Shown one piece after another: positions 6,421 through 15,539 of a DNA stretch of 26,195 bases. Under the pieces are notes generated by a model that made no database searches, was not told the origin of the DNA, and saw only the letters and a list, made by a program, of their open reading frames with translations. Source of the stretch: a virus; the IMG/VR virus record IMGVR_UViG_3300033273_000026, positions 1-26,195 of that record; one strand, 5' to 3'. Made by a program: the position numbers and the translations under genes. The first letter of the stretch is position 1; every line of letters begins with the position of its first letter.

Positions 6421-9238
6421 ATCCAACGCCTCCGTTAATCCATTCAGTACCAGAACGGTCTGTGTTTTTAAACACTTGCGTATCGTAGTGTACCACATCG
6501 GCATAGGTTATACCATCAATTTTTGCTAATTCCCTCATTACAAGGCGAAACTCTTTTGCTTTTTGTTCAAAAATTGTAGCAGCATTTGCAGCATCAAAAG
6601 TGTCATCAAACTCTGGAATGTATTGAAAGCGTATACCAGTAAGGCCAGCCGTTACATCATCTGTACTCGCTTGCACACTCACTTGGTCAGATTGTCTAGC
6701 ATCAGTTATAAATGTAAAACCATCTAATCCTTTTTCTCTTAGTATGGCTGAAACTTGCTGTGCGTAATCTACACCTTGTCTATTTTTAAAATAAACCTCA
6801 ACTCCGGGTCGTGCATTTTCTGTAGAGCTACTTACAACCTTTGATAAAAATACAGCATCTTGGTCGTATTTACGCCCGGCCTCTACAAGCGCACGGGTAG
6901 CATTAGTTGGGTCAAAATCTGTTTGCGTTACAATTTCATAATTTAAGGAACGTTCTGTATCCCCCATAAACTCACCGACAGTGTTATTAGCTTGATAACC
7001 TATGACAGTTTTATCATCTTTAAGCGGGGCAGTAAGTTCGCTAGCCAGTTCTGCTTGCTCTACATTCGTAGGAACTTGGTCAGGTCTTTCTCTAGATACG
7101 CCCGCAACAAAGCGTTGAGCTTCACCTTCTAACGTAGCTAGTTCCTGTTCAGCTTGTGCTATTTGCTCTGGAGTGCTTCCTTTTCTGTTTATGATACTTC
7201 TAAGTTCTGCCGCACGCTCTCTATCTGGTGAGCCGCCAAATTTACTTTCAAAGTCTAATGAACCACCTTCGCCAACTTTTGAAGTCCAACCGTTATTTGT
7301 CCAAAGTTCTTTTTCTAGAAACCAAACTACAGCTTGCAGGTCATCTGGCCCCATATCACCTAGTGACGCATCAAAACTTTTTATAGTGCCGTCAGCATTA
7401 ATCTTATCTACAGCATCTTTGAATACAGTTTGACCAAACGCAAATTCTTGACCAATTCTAGGGTTATCAAGTGTACTTCTAGTTAAATGTTGACCAGTTA
7501 CGCCGGGTTCAGCGGGTGGCGGTATTCTATCTCGACCAGAAATTTTTCTTAGATAACGAGCGGCCCAAACATCAATGGTTGCGTCATTGCCGTACCCAAT
7601 TAGATTTCCAGTGAAGTTTATAGTTTTAGGAGAAGAACCAACCTTAATTTGCCTAAACATATCTAGCAAAGCTTCAGTAGCAGCCGGGCTGTTTGCACCA
7701 AACATTTCGCCAGAAGCTTTTCTTATTAATCTAAAATCATTTGCCGTGTCTTCATCGAAAGCAAATATAGCCGGGCCTTTTTTACCACCACCCTTAACAT
7801 ATGCCTCATAAGCTTTAATTTCTTTATCAAACTCACCTCTAGTAAACCGTCTTAAAATTTGCAGTGAATTTTCGTAGTTTTGTTGTACACCAGTCTGAGC
7901 GGACGTAGCACCTAGCAAATCAGCAAATACATCACCTAATCCGCCAAACTCTTTACGCAAACGTGTTCGCATATTGCGATACCAAGTAGCTTGCCCAATA
8001 ATTTCTGCAGCTTTTTGGTCGCCATTCTTAGCTCTGGTTACTAAGTCTTCTATGTCAGTAACCATCTTAGAAACCATATTCCTTTGATGCGTTTCTGGTT
8101 TTACTTTAGCATTTTTTGGCTTGTTAAATTCATACACAGGCTGTGCAAATTTTACTTTTAAATTACCTTTTTTATCTTTTGAAAATGACGGCTTTTTAGC
8201 GTTTGATGCTATAGAAATATCAGCCCAACCTTCGCCCGGTGGGTAATTAGCTTTTATTCTTAACGCTTCAGCTTTTGCTGCGTTAAACAATGTTTTGTCT
8301 AGTTTACCATTTTTTGTTGCAGAGCCTTTTAAAAAGTTGATTTCATTTCTATTAAGTTTAGGCTTGTAACCACCAACGCCTATGTTTCCACCAAGACTAC
8401 CAACCGTAGGCATATCACCCGGCTGCGTCAGTCTATCCTTAACAGTTGCCAGTTTGTTACGAATTATTTCAACCGCACCTTCGTCAGACCGTAGAGCCTT
8501 AAAGCCTTGCACTATAAAATCTATAGGAAGCGATATACCCGCACCTTCTAAAGTCTGCTTGAGTCTAGCCGTTAGCCTTTGTTCCGCAGAAGCTTCCTCA
8601 TCAACTTTACTATCTAAGAAATCAAGAACTGCATTATCTAAACCAAACTCTTTAAGGAGCGTAGAAAGGTTACCTTCTTCTGGGTCAAACAGTGCGTCAG
8701 CAAAACCACCACGCAACATTGTATTGACGTATCCCGCACCGCGAATAGGGGCGGCAACCATACCCGCACCAAACTGAACTAAGCTTCTAGCCATAGCCTC
8801 AACCGGGCTATCTCCTTCAGGAACTTTTACACCAAGCTCCTGAAGCCCAGCGTCAAACAATTCATCTAATCTAGGCGCACCCTCTACCTTTTCGCGTGTA
8901 TACTCTAAACCATCAGGCCCTAGAGTAATGTAGCCTAAACCGCCTATCTTATCGTCAATAGCCGTACCTATATCATCAGCTAGACCAATTACACCTGTTA
9001 CCGCATCTTGCACGCCCCCGGCAACCGCACGACCCGCCGCTTTAGCTGTGTCCACAACGTCAGACCCCGTGAACCCAAACAAGTCTTCACCAGTTTGTTC
9101 GGGTGCAGTCATGCCGCCCATCATGTTAGCAAAAGTATTGTCAGGCTCTACAACAACACCATCATCACTAAAACGAATATCATAAGTTACAGCGTTTCGT
9201 GTTTGATGGGACTGTCTTCTAGCTTCTAATAAATTCAT
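6365..9238 (-). CDS. Large internal virion (ejection) protein, 957 residues
   Basis: Second of three large proteins in the ejection-protein position. The N-terminal part (to about residue 230) has glycine/alanine-rich helices (DTAKAAGRAVAGGVQDAVTG, SLVQFGAGMVAAPIRGAG) that may be membrane-active, as expected for proteins that cross the envelope with the DNA. The middle (about 330-620) contains a region seen in other phage large virion proteins, including NLIGYGNDATIDVWAARYLR, with a tryptophan/arginine-rich pattern. The last 250 residues form a separate alpha/beta-looking domain (VIGYQANNT...GVEVYFKNRQG). The start overlaps the stop of the upstream gene as ATGA, so the two are translationally coupled. 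Enzyme activity cannot be assigned. Confidence 0.75.
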   Translation of the reverse strand: MNLLEARRQSHQTRNAVTYDIRFSDDGVVVEPDNTFANMMGGMTAPEQTGEDLFGFTGSDVVDTAKAAGRAVAGGVQDAVTGVIGLADDIGTAIDDKIGGLGYITLGPDGLEYTREKVEGAPRLDELFDAGLQELGVKVPEGDSPVEAMARSLVQFGAGMVAAPIRGAGYVNTMLRGGFADALFDPEEGNLSTLLKEFGLDNAVLDFLDSKVDEEASAEQRLTARLKQTLEGAGISLPIDFIVQGFKALRSDEGAVEIIRNKLATVKDRLTQPGDMPTVGSLGGNIGVGGYKPKLNRNEINFLKGSATKNGKLDKTLFNAAKAEALRIKANYPPGEGWADISIASNAKKPSFSKDKKGNLKVKFAQPVYEFNKPKNAKVKPETHQRNMVSKMVTDIEDLVTRAKNGDQKAAEIIGQATWYRNMRTRLRKEFGGLGDVFADLLGATSAQTGVQQNYENSLQILRRFTRGEFDKEIKAYEAYVKGGGKKGPAIFAFDEDTANDFRLIRKASGEMFGANSPAATEALLDMFRQIKVGSSPKTINFTGNLIGYGNDATIDVWAARYLRKISGRDRIPPPAEPGVTGQHLTRSTLDNPRIGQEFAFGQTVFKDAVDKINADGTIKSFDASLGDMGPDDLQAVVWFLEKELWTNNGWTSKVGEGGSLDFESKFGGSPDRERAAELRSIINRKGSTPEQIAQAEQELATLEGEAQRFVAGVSRERPDQVPTNVEQAELASELTAPLKDDKTVIGYQANNTVGEFMGDTERSLNYEIVTQTDFDPTNATRALVEAGRKYDQDAVFLSKVVSSSTENARPGVEVYFKNRQGVDYAQQVSAILREKGLDGFTFITDARQSDQVSVQASTDDVTAGLTGIRFQYIPEFDDTFDAANAATIFEQKAKEFRLVMRELAKIDGITYADVVHYDTQVFKNTDRSGTEWINGGVGYGEYLGSTATARASAGGN

Positions 9239-11022
9239 TGCCCTAATGCTTTCTTGATACCGTTAATATGTGTATCTATTAACTTGATAACTTCAGGTAC
9301 TTTTTTCAGACCTCTACGCAACTGAGTTGGATATGCGCTCACACCCTGACTGAGAACATCACTTCTTAGCTGCTCTAAATAAGTTAAACCACTTTGCAAT
9401 GTGGATAAGTCTGCATCAGTGTAAAGCTTGTATGGCTTGAGTACATTGAGGCCAGCTTCTTTTTGCATTGCATTAAATGCTTCGTCAAACTCTTCATTAA
9501 CATTAGCAATGAGCAAATCTACTTCAGCTATTGCATCTAAATCTTTACCTTGTCTTTTTGCTGTTTCTATTTTTTCATTTAAACGACCAACTAATCTGTT
9601 AAACAGCATAGCCTTTTTAAAGTTTGGATCTTTATCTGATACGGGCTCGTAACCTTCAGGTAATTCAAAACGACCACGCATAATTGTAACGGCTGTTTTA
9701 GTTTCTTCATCTTGTAGTGTGTCAGCTCTGTTAGCATATTTGACACGGTCCTCATTGCTTAACAAATCTCTAACTGAATTAACGTGTTCAATCGTAAGCA
9801 AGTCACCTTTATCAATAAGAAAGTTTTCAGCTTCAGGGTCACTTTCAGTGCGACGCATACCAGCAGATACAAATTCTTTTTGCAGCTTATCAGCTTCTGC
9901 ATCGTTTGTTTGTCTAAGAAGTTGGATAGCCGTTTTAAATTCTTCTGTATCACCTATAAGCATAGCTCTGTTAGCACGACTTTGATAGGCTTCTTCATTG
10001 TTTTCAGTGACTTTGTTTCGGTTTTCTTCTAAAGCATTTTCAAAATTTATTTGCTCAGAAAGACCTGAACGCAACATTCTGGCTATATCATTCAATGACA
10101 TATCACCGTTTTGCATAATTCCTATGGGAACTGCTATATTATCGGGCAATCCTTTAATATTACTTGATTGTATTCTTCTTATGATCTTATGTGCATCTGC
10201 CCTTTTTAAAACAGTGTCTGACAAAGAGACACTAGCTGTTGCTAATATTTGAGAGTCATATGCCTTACCCCAAGTATTAATATCACTATCAGAAAAACCT
10301 AAGTTTTTCATTTCGTTTAATTTATTAAACTTAAATAGGGCTATATCTTTAGGGTTTACTGGTCTTGTAACCTCATTACCTTTTTCGTCTTTTTCTACAA
10401 TTCCTACTTTAAAAAGGTTAGGTAAGTTATCAAACTCAAGGCTACTGTTAGCTATCCATGCTGCCTTAGATTTTTCTTTTTGATTTGTAATGTATGCACT
10501 GTGATAATTGGCATATTTAGTTTGAGCATTAAGAGCTAATTTAGATTTTAAACTTCTAGCCATTGAGGGTACGGTTTCATCAAATGTTGATGAGTACCCC
10601 AGAATAATTGCGTCAAGCTTATCTTGTAGACCAGCCGGGTTAGCTTCTCTTGTTTCAAAGTCCAGTATAGCGGCGTTCATTTCTTTGTGTGCCGCCAACT
10701 CTAGCTCAGAAGACACAAGCGTTGCCGCTGCTTGCCGTGCCGCTCTACCGAATAGACTATTCTTATCACCGGGTAATTTTAACTCTTCACCCGTTTGCCT
10801 AGCTGCTACAATTTGTTCCATAGTAGGAGCGTTAGCCGCTCCGAACTGTTCACCCTCTATCTTAGCTTGTATTCGGTTTTGTTCTGCAAAGAAGTTGGTC
10901 ATACGGTTTAAGGACTGCTGTAGCTGCCCTAATCCTCGCTCTGTCGCTTCAGCCTCAAAAGCCCTTGCTTCAGGTATTTGAAGTGCTACCCGTCGACCTT
11001 GATATGTTACACTGTCTGCCAT
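9235..11022 (-). CDS. Internal virion protein, 595 residues
   Basis: A long, mostly alpha-helical protein rich in Q, E, K and A (GLGQLQQSLNRMTNFFAEQNRIQAKIEGEQFG at about residues 30-61). It lies directly behind the gp14-like gene with a TAATG overlap and ahead of the 957-residue protein with an ATGA overlap. In T7 the equivalent slot is gp15, a helical internal core protein of 747 residues that forms part of the ejection tunnel. Size and helical character fit, but there is no clear sequence motif to prove it. The tight stop-start overlaps suggest that the three ejection proteins are made in fixed ratio. Confidence 0.78.
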   Translation of the reverse strand: MADSVTYQGRRVALQIPEARAFEAEATERGLGQLQQSLNRMTNFFAEQNRIQAKIEGEQFGAANAPTMEQIVAARQTGEELKLPGDKNSLFGRAARQAAATLVSSELELAAHKEMNAAILDFETREANPAGLQDKLDAIILGYSSTFDETVPSMARSLKSKLALNAQTKYANYHSAYITNQKEKSKAAWIANSSLEFDNLPNLFKVGIVEKDEKGNEVTRPVNPKDIALFKFNKLNEMKNLGFSDSDINTWGKAYDSQILATASVSLSDTVLKRADAHKIIRRIQSSNIKGLPDNIAVPIGIMQNGDMSLNDIARMLRSGLSEQINFENALEENRNKVTENNEEAYQSRANRAMLIGDTEEFKTAIQLLRQTNDAEADKLQKEFVSAGMRRTESDPEAENFLIDKGDLLTIEHVNSVRDLLSNEDRVKYANRADTLQDEETKTAVTIMRGRFELPEGYEPVSDKDPNFKKAMLFNRLVGRLNEKIETAKRQGKDLDAIAEVDLLIANVNEEFDEAFNAMQKEAGLNVLKPYKLYTDADLSTLQSGLTYLEQLRSDVLSQGVSAYPTQLRRGLKKVPEVIKLIDTHINGIKKALGQ

Positions 11023-11513
11023 TACGATGTAATATTAATTGCTTTAGGTGGCATAAAGCTTGTGCCAGACGTCGCCATCACATCCGCACCCGCTGTTGCT
11101 ACATTTCCAATCGCTGCTAGTGTGCCGTACCTAACAGCCGCTTTACCCGCTAACCGGGCTTGCTGGGCGTTAGACTCACCACGTAAAACAGCCATTTCTG
11201 CATTGAGATTAAGCTTATTAATATCCATACCCGCTACCTTCATTGAGTTCAGGTTAATGAGATCTTTGGTTTCCATTGCTCCATACGGATCTAAGCCACC
11301 CGCCGCCGCATTTGCGACGGAGCTACTCATTGCGCTAAGAAGTTCCCGCATACGCTCGTTACCTTCTACTTTGTAATTCACCGCATCAGTTCGAGCTTGA
11401 ATGACTTCGTTTCTAGCTTTCATTTCATACTGCACTTGCTGTGCTTGGGCTTGTCTCATCTGAGCCATACCACTCAGTGCTGCACCCGCTATTTGTAAAA
11501 ATGCTGCGCTCAT
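11022..11513 (-). CDS. T7 gp14-like internal virion protein
   Basis: A 163-residue protein with a short hydrophobic N-terminal helix (MSAAFLQIAGAALSGMAQMR), a long coiled segment (QAQAQQVQYEMKARNEVIQARTDAVNYKVEGNERMRELL), and an alanine/glycine-rich C-terminus with a second hydrophobic stretch (VRYGTLAAIGNVATAGADVM). This layout and size match gp14-type internal virion proteins, which insert in the outer membrane during ejection. The gene begins inside the stop of the nozzle gene (ATGA) and ends overlapping the next internal virion gene (TAATG). The order nozzle, gp14, gp15-like, gp16-like follows T7. Confidence 0.82.
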   Translation of the reverse strand: MSAAFLQIAGAALSGMAQMRQAQAQQVQYEMKARNEVIQARTDAVNYKVEGNERMRELLSAMSSSVANAAAGGLDPYGAMETKDLINLNSMKVAGMDINKLNLNAEMAVLRGESNAQQARLAGKAAVRYGTLAAIGNVATAGADVMATSGTSFMPPKAINITS

Positions 11514-13576
11514 GCTCCGCTACTCACTTTATAGTCTAAGGATAAAACCGTCATAAATAATGGCTTATCTTGTGAAATGGTGACCTGACCCTCTAATGAG
11601 AAACCCGGCAAACCCTCTAATGTCTTTACGCCCGTAAATGCCGTGACTCCGCCTGAACCAGACAGAACTTCTTGGGTGGGGACTTCTTTGCCCTCAACCG
11701 TCAGGTTTTGTGTTTGATACATAATAGGTGACGCTTCTAAGATACGTCGCTTGGTAGATTGCATAGAACCCGTAGGTAAACGCAACTCGACAGGCTGGGT
11801 CGTTACCTCAACATCATAATTAAGACCAACCTCGACATAAGAAGACGCCGTATCGTTTAGCGTTACGTTCCCAGAACTTACCGTCCTATCTGTATCAACT
11901 ATATCGTCACGTACTATCTTCACCGTCTTAGCTTCTAAATGAGATAAGCTACCCGCCGTTGTGCTTCCCGGTAAAGACTGGTCTGGGCTAACTGCACCAT
12001 TGTAGTATTGGATAGCACTGTCTGTTGTGCGGTCATCGTCAAACACTTCTAGGTAATATTTTGTGGAACCGTTGATAGTTCGTTTCACCACCACGTAAAT
12101 GGTATCAAGATCCACACCTACATCAATGAAGTCGCCATCTGTCGTCCATACAGCCGGGGCAACAATCTGTTGCGGTCTATTAAGCATATACGCCGTGATA
12201 GTACCCGTAAGCCCCACAGAGGCCGCTCTATAGCCCGTTGTGCTTGTACCGTTGACGATCATTAGTAAATCACCTTCGGTGGTGTCTGTGGCGTTTCTGA
12301 GAGCCATACGCTGCGGATCTAAGAGTAGATGAGAGTTAAGCAGCGACACATTGTTAGCCACGTAGCTTAGTTCGACGTCACTGAATAGCATTTCGCGTAG
12401 AGCTTTACCTTGACGCTGAATAAACAACGTACCACCTTCCGCAGCCTGTGGTCTAATCCCAAACTTAGAACCACGACGGGTTGCTGACTTGACGGTAATG
12501 TTTGCCGGGGTAATTGGGCTAAGGTCTGCTTGAGGAATAAAGAACTCAGCACCAGCCGTAAATATTTGCAAGTCACGCCCGGAACGTAGAGCCGTTATAG
12601 CGTTCACGCTATCCGTAGATAACGTGACTTTTATCGCATCATCGTCTAAGCCTTCACTAGCTTTGAAGTTGAAAAAATCTCCAACTTTAGAACCAAAAAG
12701 CGTTGAAGGTTCAGAAGCCGAACCCCCGAAGTAAAGCCGTCCTTCGTGAAACGTACACGTTCGAGGCCAGCCCCGGGTGTTGCTCCAAGAGTCCTCATAT
12801 CCAGTCTCAAGCTCGTAGTCACCAGAAGCAATAGCATCCGTGTTGTGAAATGGTATTTCAGTAACAGCTTCAACAGAAGTACCACTAAGATGTTTTGTAA
12901 CCTTTGCTCGACCAAATCCGTTTAAAACATTGTAGTATTGATCTACCTGAGAACTGGTAAAGATACTGCTAGAAGCCGTTAATTTTATTGCACCCGTCAC
13001 AGCCGAAGCCGTAAGCGTTCCCGCCGGGGTACTCGTAGATAAAGTAAAACCAGTTTTAGGTTTGGTTAGTGAAAGCGTCGAAGCAGTCCACGTTGTATTG
13101 TTAGCTCCACGCAATAGCTTCATAGGAGCAAAGTTTTCATTAGTTAAAATTAACGTATCAGCACTTTGCGTGAAATACGTCTTGTCCATATCTATGGCTG
13201 AAACAACGTAAAGTGTGCCGACGTTAAAATCTAAGTAACTGTTACCAGATCCATTGATATTTGTTAGCAGTACTTGGTCTGCGTAGAACCTAAACCGAAT
13301 AGTTGTAGACGCATACACCGTCGCTACAATCATAAAGTTTTGCGTCGTGCTAAATTCAAAAGGGATGAGCAACACGCCATCATCAGGATTGTCAGCCGTT
13401 ATATCTTGAAGAAAACGTAACCCCGGGCGACGACTAAACCCACCTTGAGGTTCAAACAAAACATTGTCAGCTATAGCCACAGAATTATAATACTGCTGTA
13501 AATCAGTGCGCCCACGCAGTAGGGGGTCCATCTCCCCGCCCGTAAAGCTAGCCTGATATGTCTGGTATTTACTCAT
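11510..13576 (-). CDS. Tail nozzle / tail tubular protein B-like
   Basis: A 688-residue beta-rich protein. The N-terminus (YQASFTGGEMDPLLRGRTDLQQYYNSV, then LFEPQGGFSRRPGLRF at residues about 8-56) is the hallmark of the nozzle proteins of BPP-1- and epsilon15-like podoviruses, which take the place of T7 gp12. It would form the lower part of the short tail below the adaptor ring. Many alternating hydrophobic stretches (TIRFRFYADQVLL, KYYLEVFDDDR) fit a beta-propeller fold. The start overlaps the stop of the adaptor gene as ATGA. Confidence 0.88.
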   Translation of the reverse strand: MSKYQTYQASFTGGEMDPLLRGRTDLQQYYNSVAIADNVLFEPQGGFSRRPGLRFLQDITADNPDDGVLLIPFEFSTTQNFMIVATVYASTTIRFRFYADQVLLTNINGSGNSYLDFNVGTLYVVSAIDMDKTYFTQSADTLILTNENFAPMKLLRGANNTTWTASTLSLTKPKTGFTLSTSTPAGTLTASAVTGAIKLTASSSIFTSSQVDQYYNVLNGFGRAKVTKHLSGTSVEAVTEIPFHNTDAIASGDYELETGYEDSWSNTRGWPRTCTFHEGRLYFGGSASEPSTLFGSKVGDFFNFKASEGLDDDAIKVTLSTDSVNAITALRSGRDLQIFTAGAEFFIPQADLSPITPANITVKSATRRGSKFGIRPQAAEGGTLFIQRQGKALREMLFSDVELSYVANNVSLLNSHLLLDPQRMALRNATDTTEGDLLMIVNGTSTTGYRAASVGLTGTITAYMLNRPQQIVAPAVWTTDGDFIDVGVDLDTIYVVVKRTINGSTKYYLEVFDDDRTTDSAIQYYNGAVSPDQSLPGSTTAGSLSHLEAKTVKIVRDDIVDTDRTVSSGNVTLNDTASSYVEVGLNYDVEVTTQPVELRLPTGSMQSTKRRILEASPIMYQTQNLTVEGKEVPTQEVLSGSGGVTAFTGVKTLEGLPGFSLEGQVTISQDKPLFMTVLSLDYKVSSGA

Positions 13577-14202
13577 CTAAGCTCCGTGAGCATATAGTCG
13601 CTAATTACTCCCGGCGTTTGTCCCGCACTATCTATGTTTACAGCTTGCCTAAAATAACCGCCGCGCCCACCTTCAGACGGCAGACCTAACGCCTCAGTTT
13701 TCCATTGCTGCATTTTACCAGACTGATCCGTAATTGTTTCAGCCAAATGCCACGCTAACTGATAGGCCAAAAGCTGAACGAAGTATGAGGGCATAGCTCC
13801 CTCACCAACATCTTTTTGATAGTCGATTGTTATCGTTGTTTCATCAGAAAACAAAACAGTACCGCCGACTGACGACTGTCCTATCTCCCAGTTCTTAATA
13901 ATTGGTGAACCCGCCGTTGTGCTGGCTCTAACCGCCCTCGGAACACCCGAAAGCATATCGTTAGGTAAGGCGTACTGATATGTCCACTCGCTCACGGGCG
14001 ACGTTGTTTCTTGCGCCAGTGTTGCTTTACCAAGTGAGAAAGTCCAAGGGTACATTGCAAGGGTCGATGCTTTGATCTCTTTGTACAATGAATTACAAGC
14101 GTCGGCTGCTGCGGACGCTTCTGAAAAACTCGTGATTGTATTTGCGCCTAAGAACAGTAGGGCTTTGTTACAAATGCTTACGTCTGTATCACCAACAGCC
14201 AT
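13573..14202 (-). CDS. Tail adaptor / tail tubular protein A-like
   Basis: A 209-residue protein that starts with VGDTDVSICNKALLFLGANTITSFSEASAAADACNSLY. This is the typical opening of gp11-type head-to-tail adaptor (gatekeeper) proteins: a helix carrying N-x-A-L-x-x-L-G, then a second helix with A-x-x-C. Residues 47-53 (LAMYPWTF) are the conserved aromatic patch. The C-terminal helix (VQLLAYQLAWHLAETITD) fits the same family. The protein would form the ring between portal and nozzle. It is followed directly by the nozzle gene with an ATGA overlap, the usual gene order. Confidence 0.88.
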   Translation of the reverse strand: MAVGDTDVSICNKALLFLGANTITSFSEASAAADACNSLYKEIKASTLAMYPWTFSLGKATLAQETTSPVSEWTYQYALPNDMLSGVPRAVRASTTAGSPIIKNWEIGQSSVGGTVLFSDETTITIDYQKDVGEGAMPSYFVQLLAYQLAWHLAETITDQSGKMQQWKTEALGLPSEGGRGGYFRQAVNIDSAGQTPGVISDYMLTELR

Positions 14203-14222
14203 ATTTTACCTCCACAAGTGAG

Positions 14223-14242
14223 AGGGGGCGTTGCCGCCCCCT
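14223..14242 (-). other. Perfect GC-rich stem-loop between decoration and adaptor genes
   Basis: AGGGGGCG and CGCCCCCT form a perfect 8-bp stem with a 4-base loop, located 8 bases past the decoration-gene stop. No T-run follows on the minus strand, so it is not a standard intrinsic terminator. It may slow transcription, or protect the 3' end of the abundant capsid mRNA after processing, which would help set high capsid and lower tail expression. Confidence 0.6.
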
Positions 14243-14249
14243 AATCGTG

Positions 14250-14525
14250 TTAGTCCGTATCGGTCATTGCAACCGTTGTGCCGTCAGTTACGTCAACAAC
14301 GCCTGATGCGTTGCTAGCGACCATAACAATCGACATGGTAGGTGTGTTATTGTCATAAACAAAAATCACATCACCAACCGCTAGAATGTCAGACGCATCA
14401 TTGAAGTATCCCGCTGTGTTAACAGTGCCGATAGCATCGGCTGATGTGTAAGACCACATAGCGGAGTTGCTGCCTTTTCTAGACTGCCCACCGATAGGGT
14501 TAAGACCTGTTACTGCATATGCCAT
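14250..14525 (-). CDS. Small head decoration-like protein
   Basis: A 91-residue protein starting MAYAVTGLNPIGGQSRKGSN, with SYTSADAIGTVNTAGYFNDASDILAVGDVIFVYDN at about residues 25-59. Small beta-rich proteins of this type, with the phrase TAGYFNDA, are common directly behind the major capsid gene in aquatic phages and are usually taken as head decoration or capsid-stabilising proteins. The gene follows the capsid gene by 12 bases with AGGAGAGATAATC before the ATG, so strong expression from the same mRNA is likely. The decoration role is inferred from position and size. Confidence 0.7.
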   Translation of the reverse strand: MAYAVTGLNPIGGQSRKGSNSAMWSYTSADAIGTVNTAGYFNDASDILAVGDVIFVYDNNTPTMSIVMVASNASGVVDVTDGTTVAMTDTD

Positions 14526-14537
14526 GATTATCTCTCC

Positions 14538-15389
14538 TTATGACTCATCACAGATCACATCGACGATCCCGTCAGTATCGATTGCGCCAGCACCCATTGA
14601 GAGCATAGCGGTAACCAAGAAAGACGTTTTCTCAGGGATGTAATTGATTTCAGTTTTTGGAGCGATACCAACACCAACACCAAGTGCTGAACGATGGAAA
14701 GCAAAAGTTGTACGGTCGTTAGTTGAAAGAGGTAGACCGTCTTCATCACGATCACCAATAACATGAAAGCGGAAGCCCATCATTGTATTGATTTCGCCAC
14801 TTACTAACGCTCTTAGCGTCTGGAAGTCTCCAGAAACTGCACGTTCATCACCAAGCAAACCAGCTAAGTTATTAGCGTGGATTACAAAATGACGATCTGT
14901 TGGTGGTACGTTTTTCGCGTCCAAAGCTTTTTTCGCTGCGATAATTTTACCAACGTTTAAGTTTGATGCTGCTGGTGAACCAGAAGTCACAACAGTTTTA
15001 GCAACTGTCGATCCCGCTGATGCGGCATTTAGCGCATCAATGATGATTTGGTCTTCACGACGTCCGATTGCATTACCAACAACTTGAGCCAACTCTTGAC
15101 GCTCGTCAAAGTTAATTTTTTGCTGATTAAAGATATCAGAATATTCGCTAGCCACATAGTCAGTAAGGCTTACGGAAATCTGTGAAAAACTAGAATTTAT
15201 TGGCACAACATCGGACTGCGGCACTCTGACTGATGCAGTTCCTTTACCAACTTTCGGGAATTTTACGGTGTCTCCCGTTACACCTGTGCGTGTACGTGCA
15301 GCCCCACGGAGAACAGCCGCACCTTGATAGGCTTGGTGTACTTCCGCTTCAAATAGCTGAACGAACGCTGGACTAAGGTTCGTAGACAT
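14538..15389 (-). CDS. Major capsid protein (HK97-fold type)
   Basis: A 283-residue protein. The N-terminus (FVQLFEAEVHQAYQGAAVLR), a lysine/threonine-rich E-loop-like segment (TGDTVKFPKVGKGTASVRVP at about 36-55), QISVSLTDYVASEYSDIFNQQKINFDERQELAQVVGNAIGRREDQIIIDAL (helix region 70-120), the FVIHANNLAGLLGDER segment and MMGFRFHVIGD (about 200-210) are typical of the short capsid proteins of podoviruses. It lies after the scaffold gene and before the decoration gene. It has its own terminator, promoter and structured leader upstream, as expected for the most abundant virion protein. AGGAG is 9 bases before the ATG. Confidence 0.92.
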   Translation of the reverse strand: MSTNLSPAFVQLFEAEVHQAYQGAAVLRGAARTRTGVTGDTVKFPKVGKGTASVRVPQSDVVPINSSFSQISVSLTDYVASEYSDIFNQQKINFDERQELAQVVGNAIGRREDQIIIDALNAASAGSTVAKTVVTSGSPAASNLNVGKIIAAKKALDAKNVPPTDRHFVIHANNLAGLLGDERAVSGDFQTLRALVSGEINTMMGFRFHVIGDRDEDGLPLSTNDRTTFAFHRSALGVGVGIAPKTEINYIPEKTSFLVTAMLSMGAGAIDTDGIVDVICDES

Positions 15390-15451
15390 TTCTAATAGCT
15401 CCTATTTTGAACCAATTAAATTTGTCGCCGTATTAGGTTGTCGGAAGGCCC

Positions 15452-15508
15452 GGCCTCTGGCTTCGCGGTACGTCCGCGCCCGTTAGATTTCTCTAAACCA
15501 GACAGGCC
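15452..15508 (-). ncRNA. Predicted RNA three-way junction in the capsid 5' leader
   Basis: On the minus strand the leader can fold as a compact three-way junction. P1 pairs GGCCT-gt-CTGG (15508-15498, 2-base bulge) with CCAGAGGCC (15460-15452). P2 is TTAGA-GAAA-TCTAA (15496-15483) capped by a GNRA tetraloop. P3 is CGCGG-ACGTA-CCGCG (15478-15464). The joining strands are only 1, 4 and 3 bases. All Watson-Crick pairs are perfect. It lies about 62 bases before the capsid ATG. A role in mRNA stability, processing, or regulation of capsid translation is inference. It does not match any riboswitch class I can name. Confidence 0.55.
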
Positions 15509-15539
15509 CTAAAGGTTATCTGTCACACGTAGGATACAC

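Noticed and set aside
8382-8777. Plus-strand open frame of 131 residues opposite the 957-residue virion gene
   Set aside because: Serine/proline/leucine-rich antisense shadow with no start signal; the minus-strand gene is continuous and coupled to neighbours.
9400-9408. Third exact DnaA box (TGTGGATAA) in the 595-residue virion gene
   Set aside because: A single copy with no other origin-like features around it; one chance copy in a window of this size is not surprising.
15395-15510. tRNA-like appearance of the capsid leader (GGTTCAAAAT near 15405)
   Set aside because: There is no acceptor stem or anticodon arm; the pairing fits a three-way junction better, and the GGTTCAA word lies outside it.
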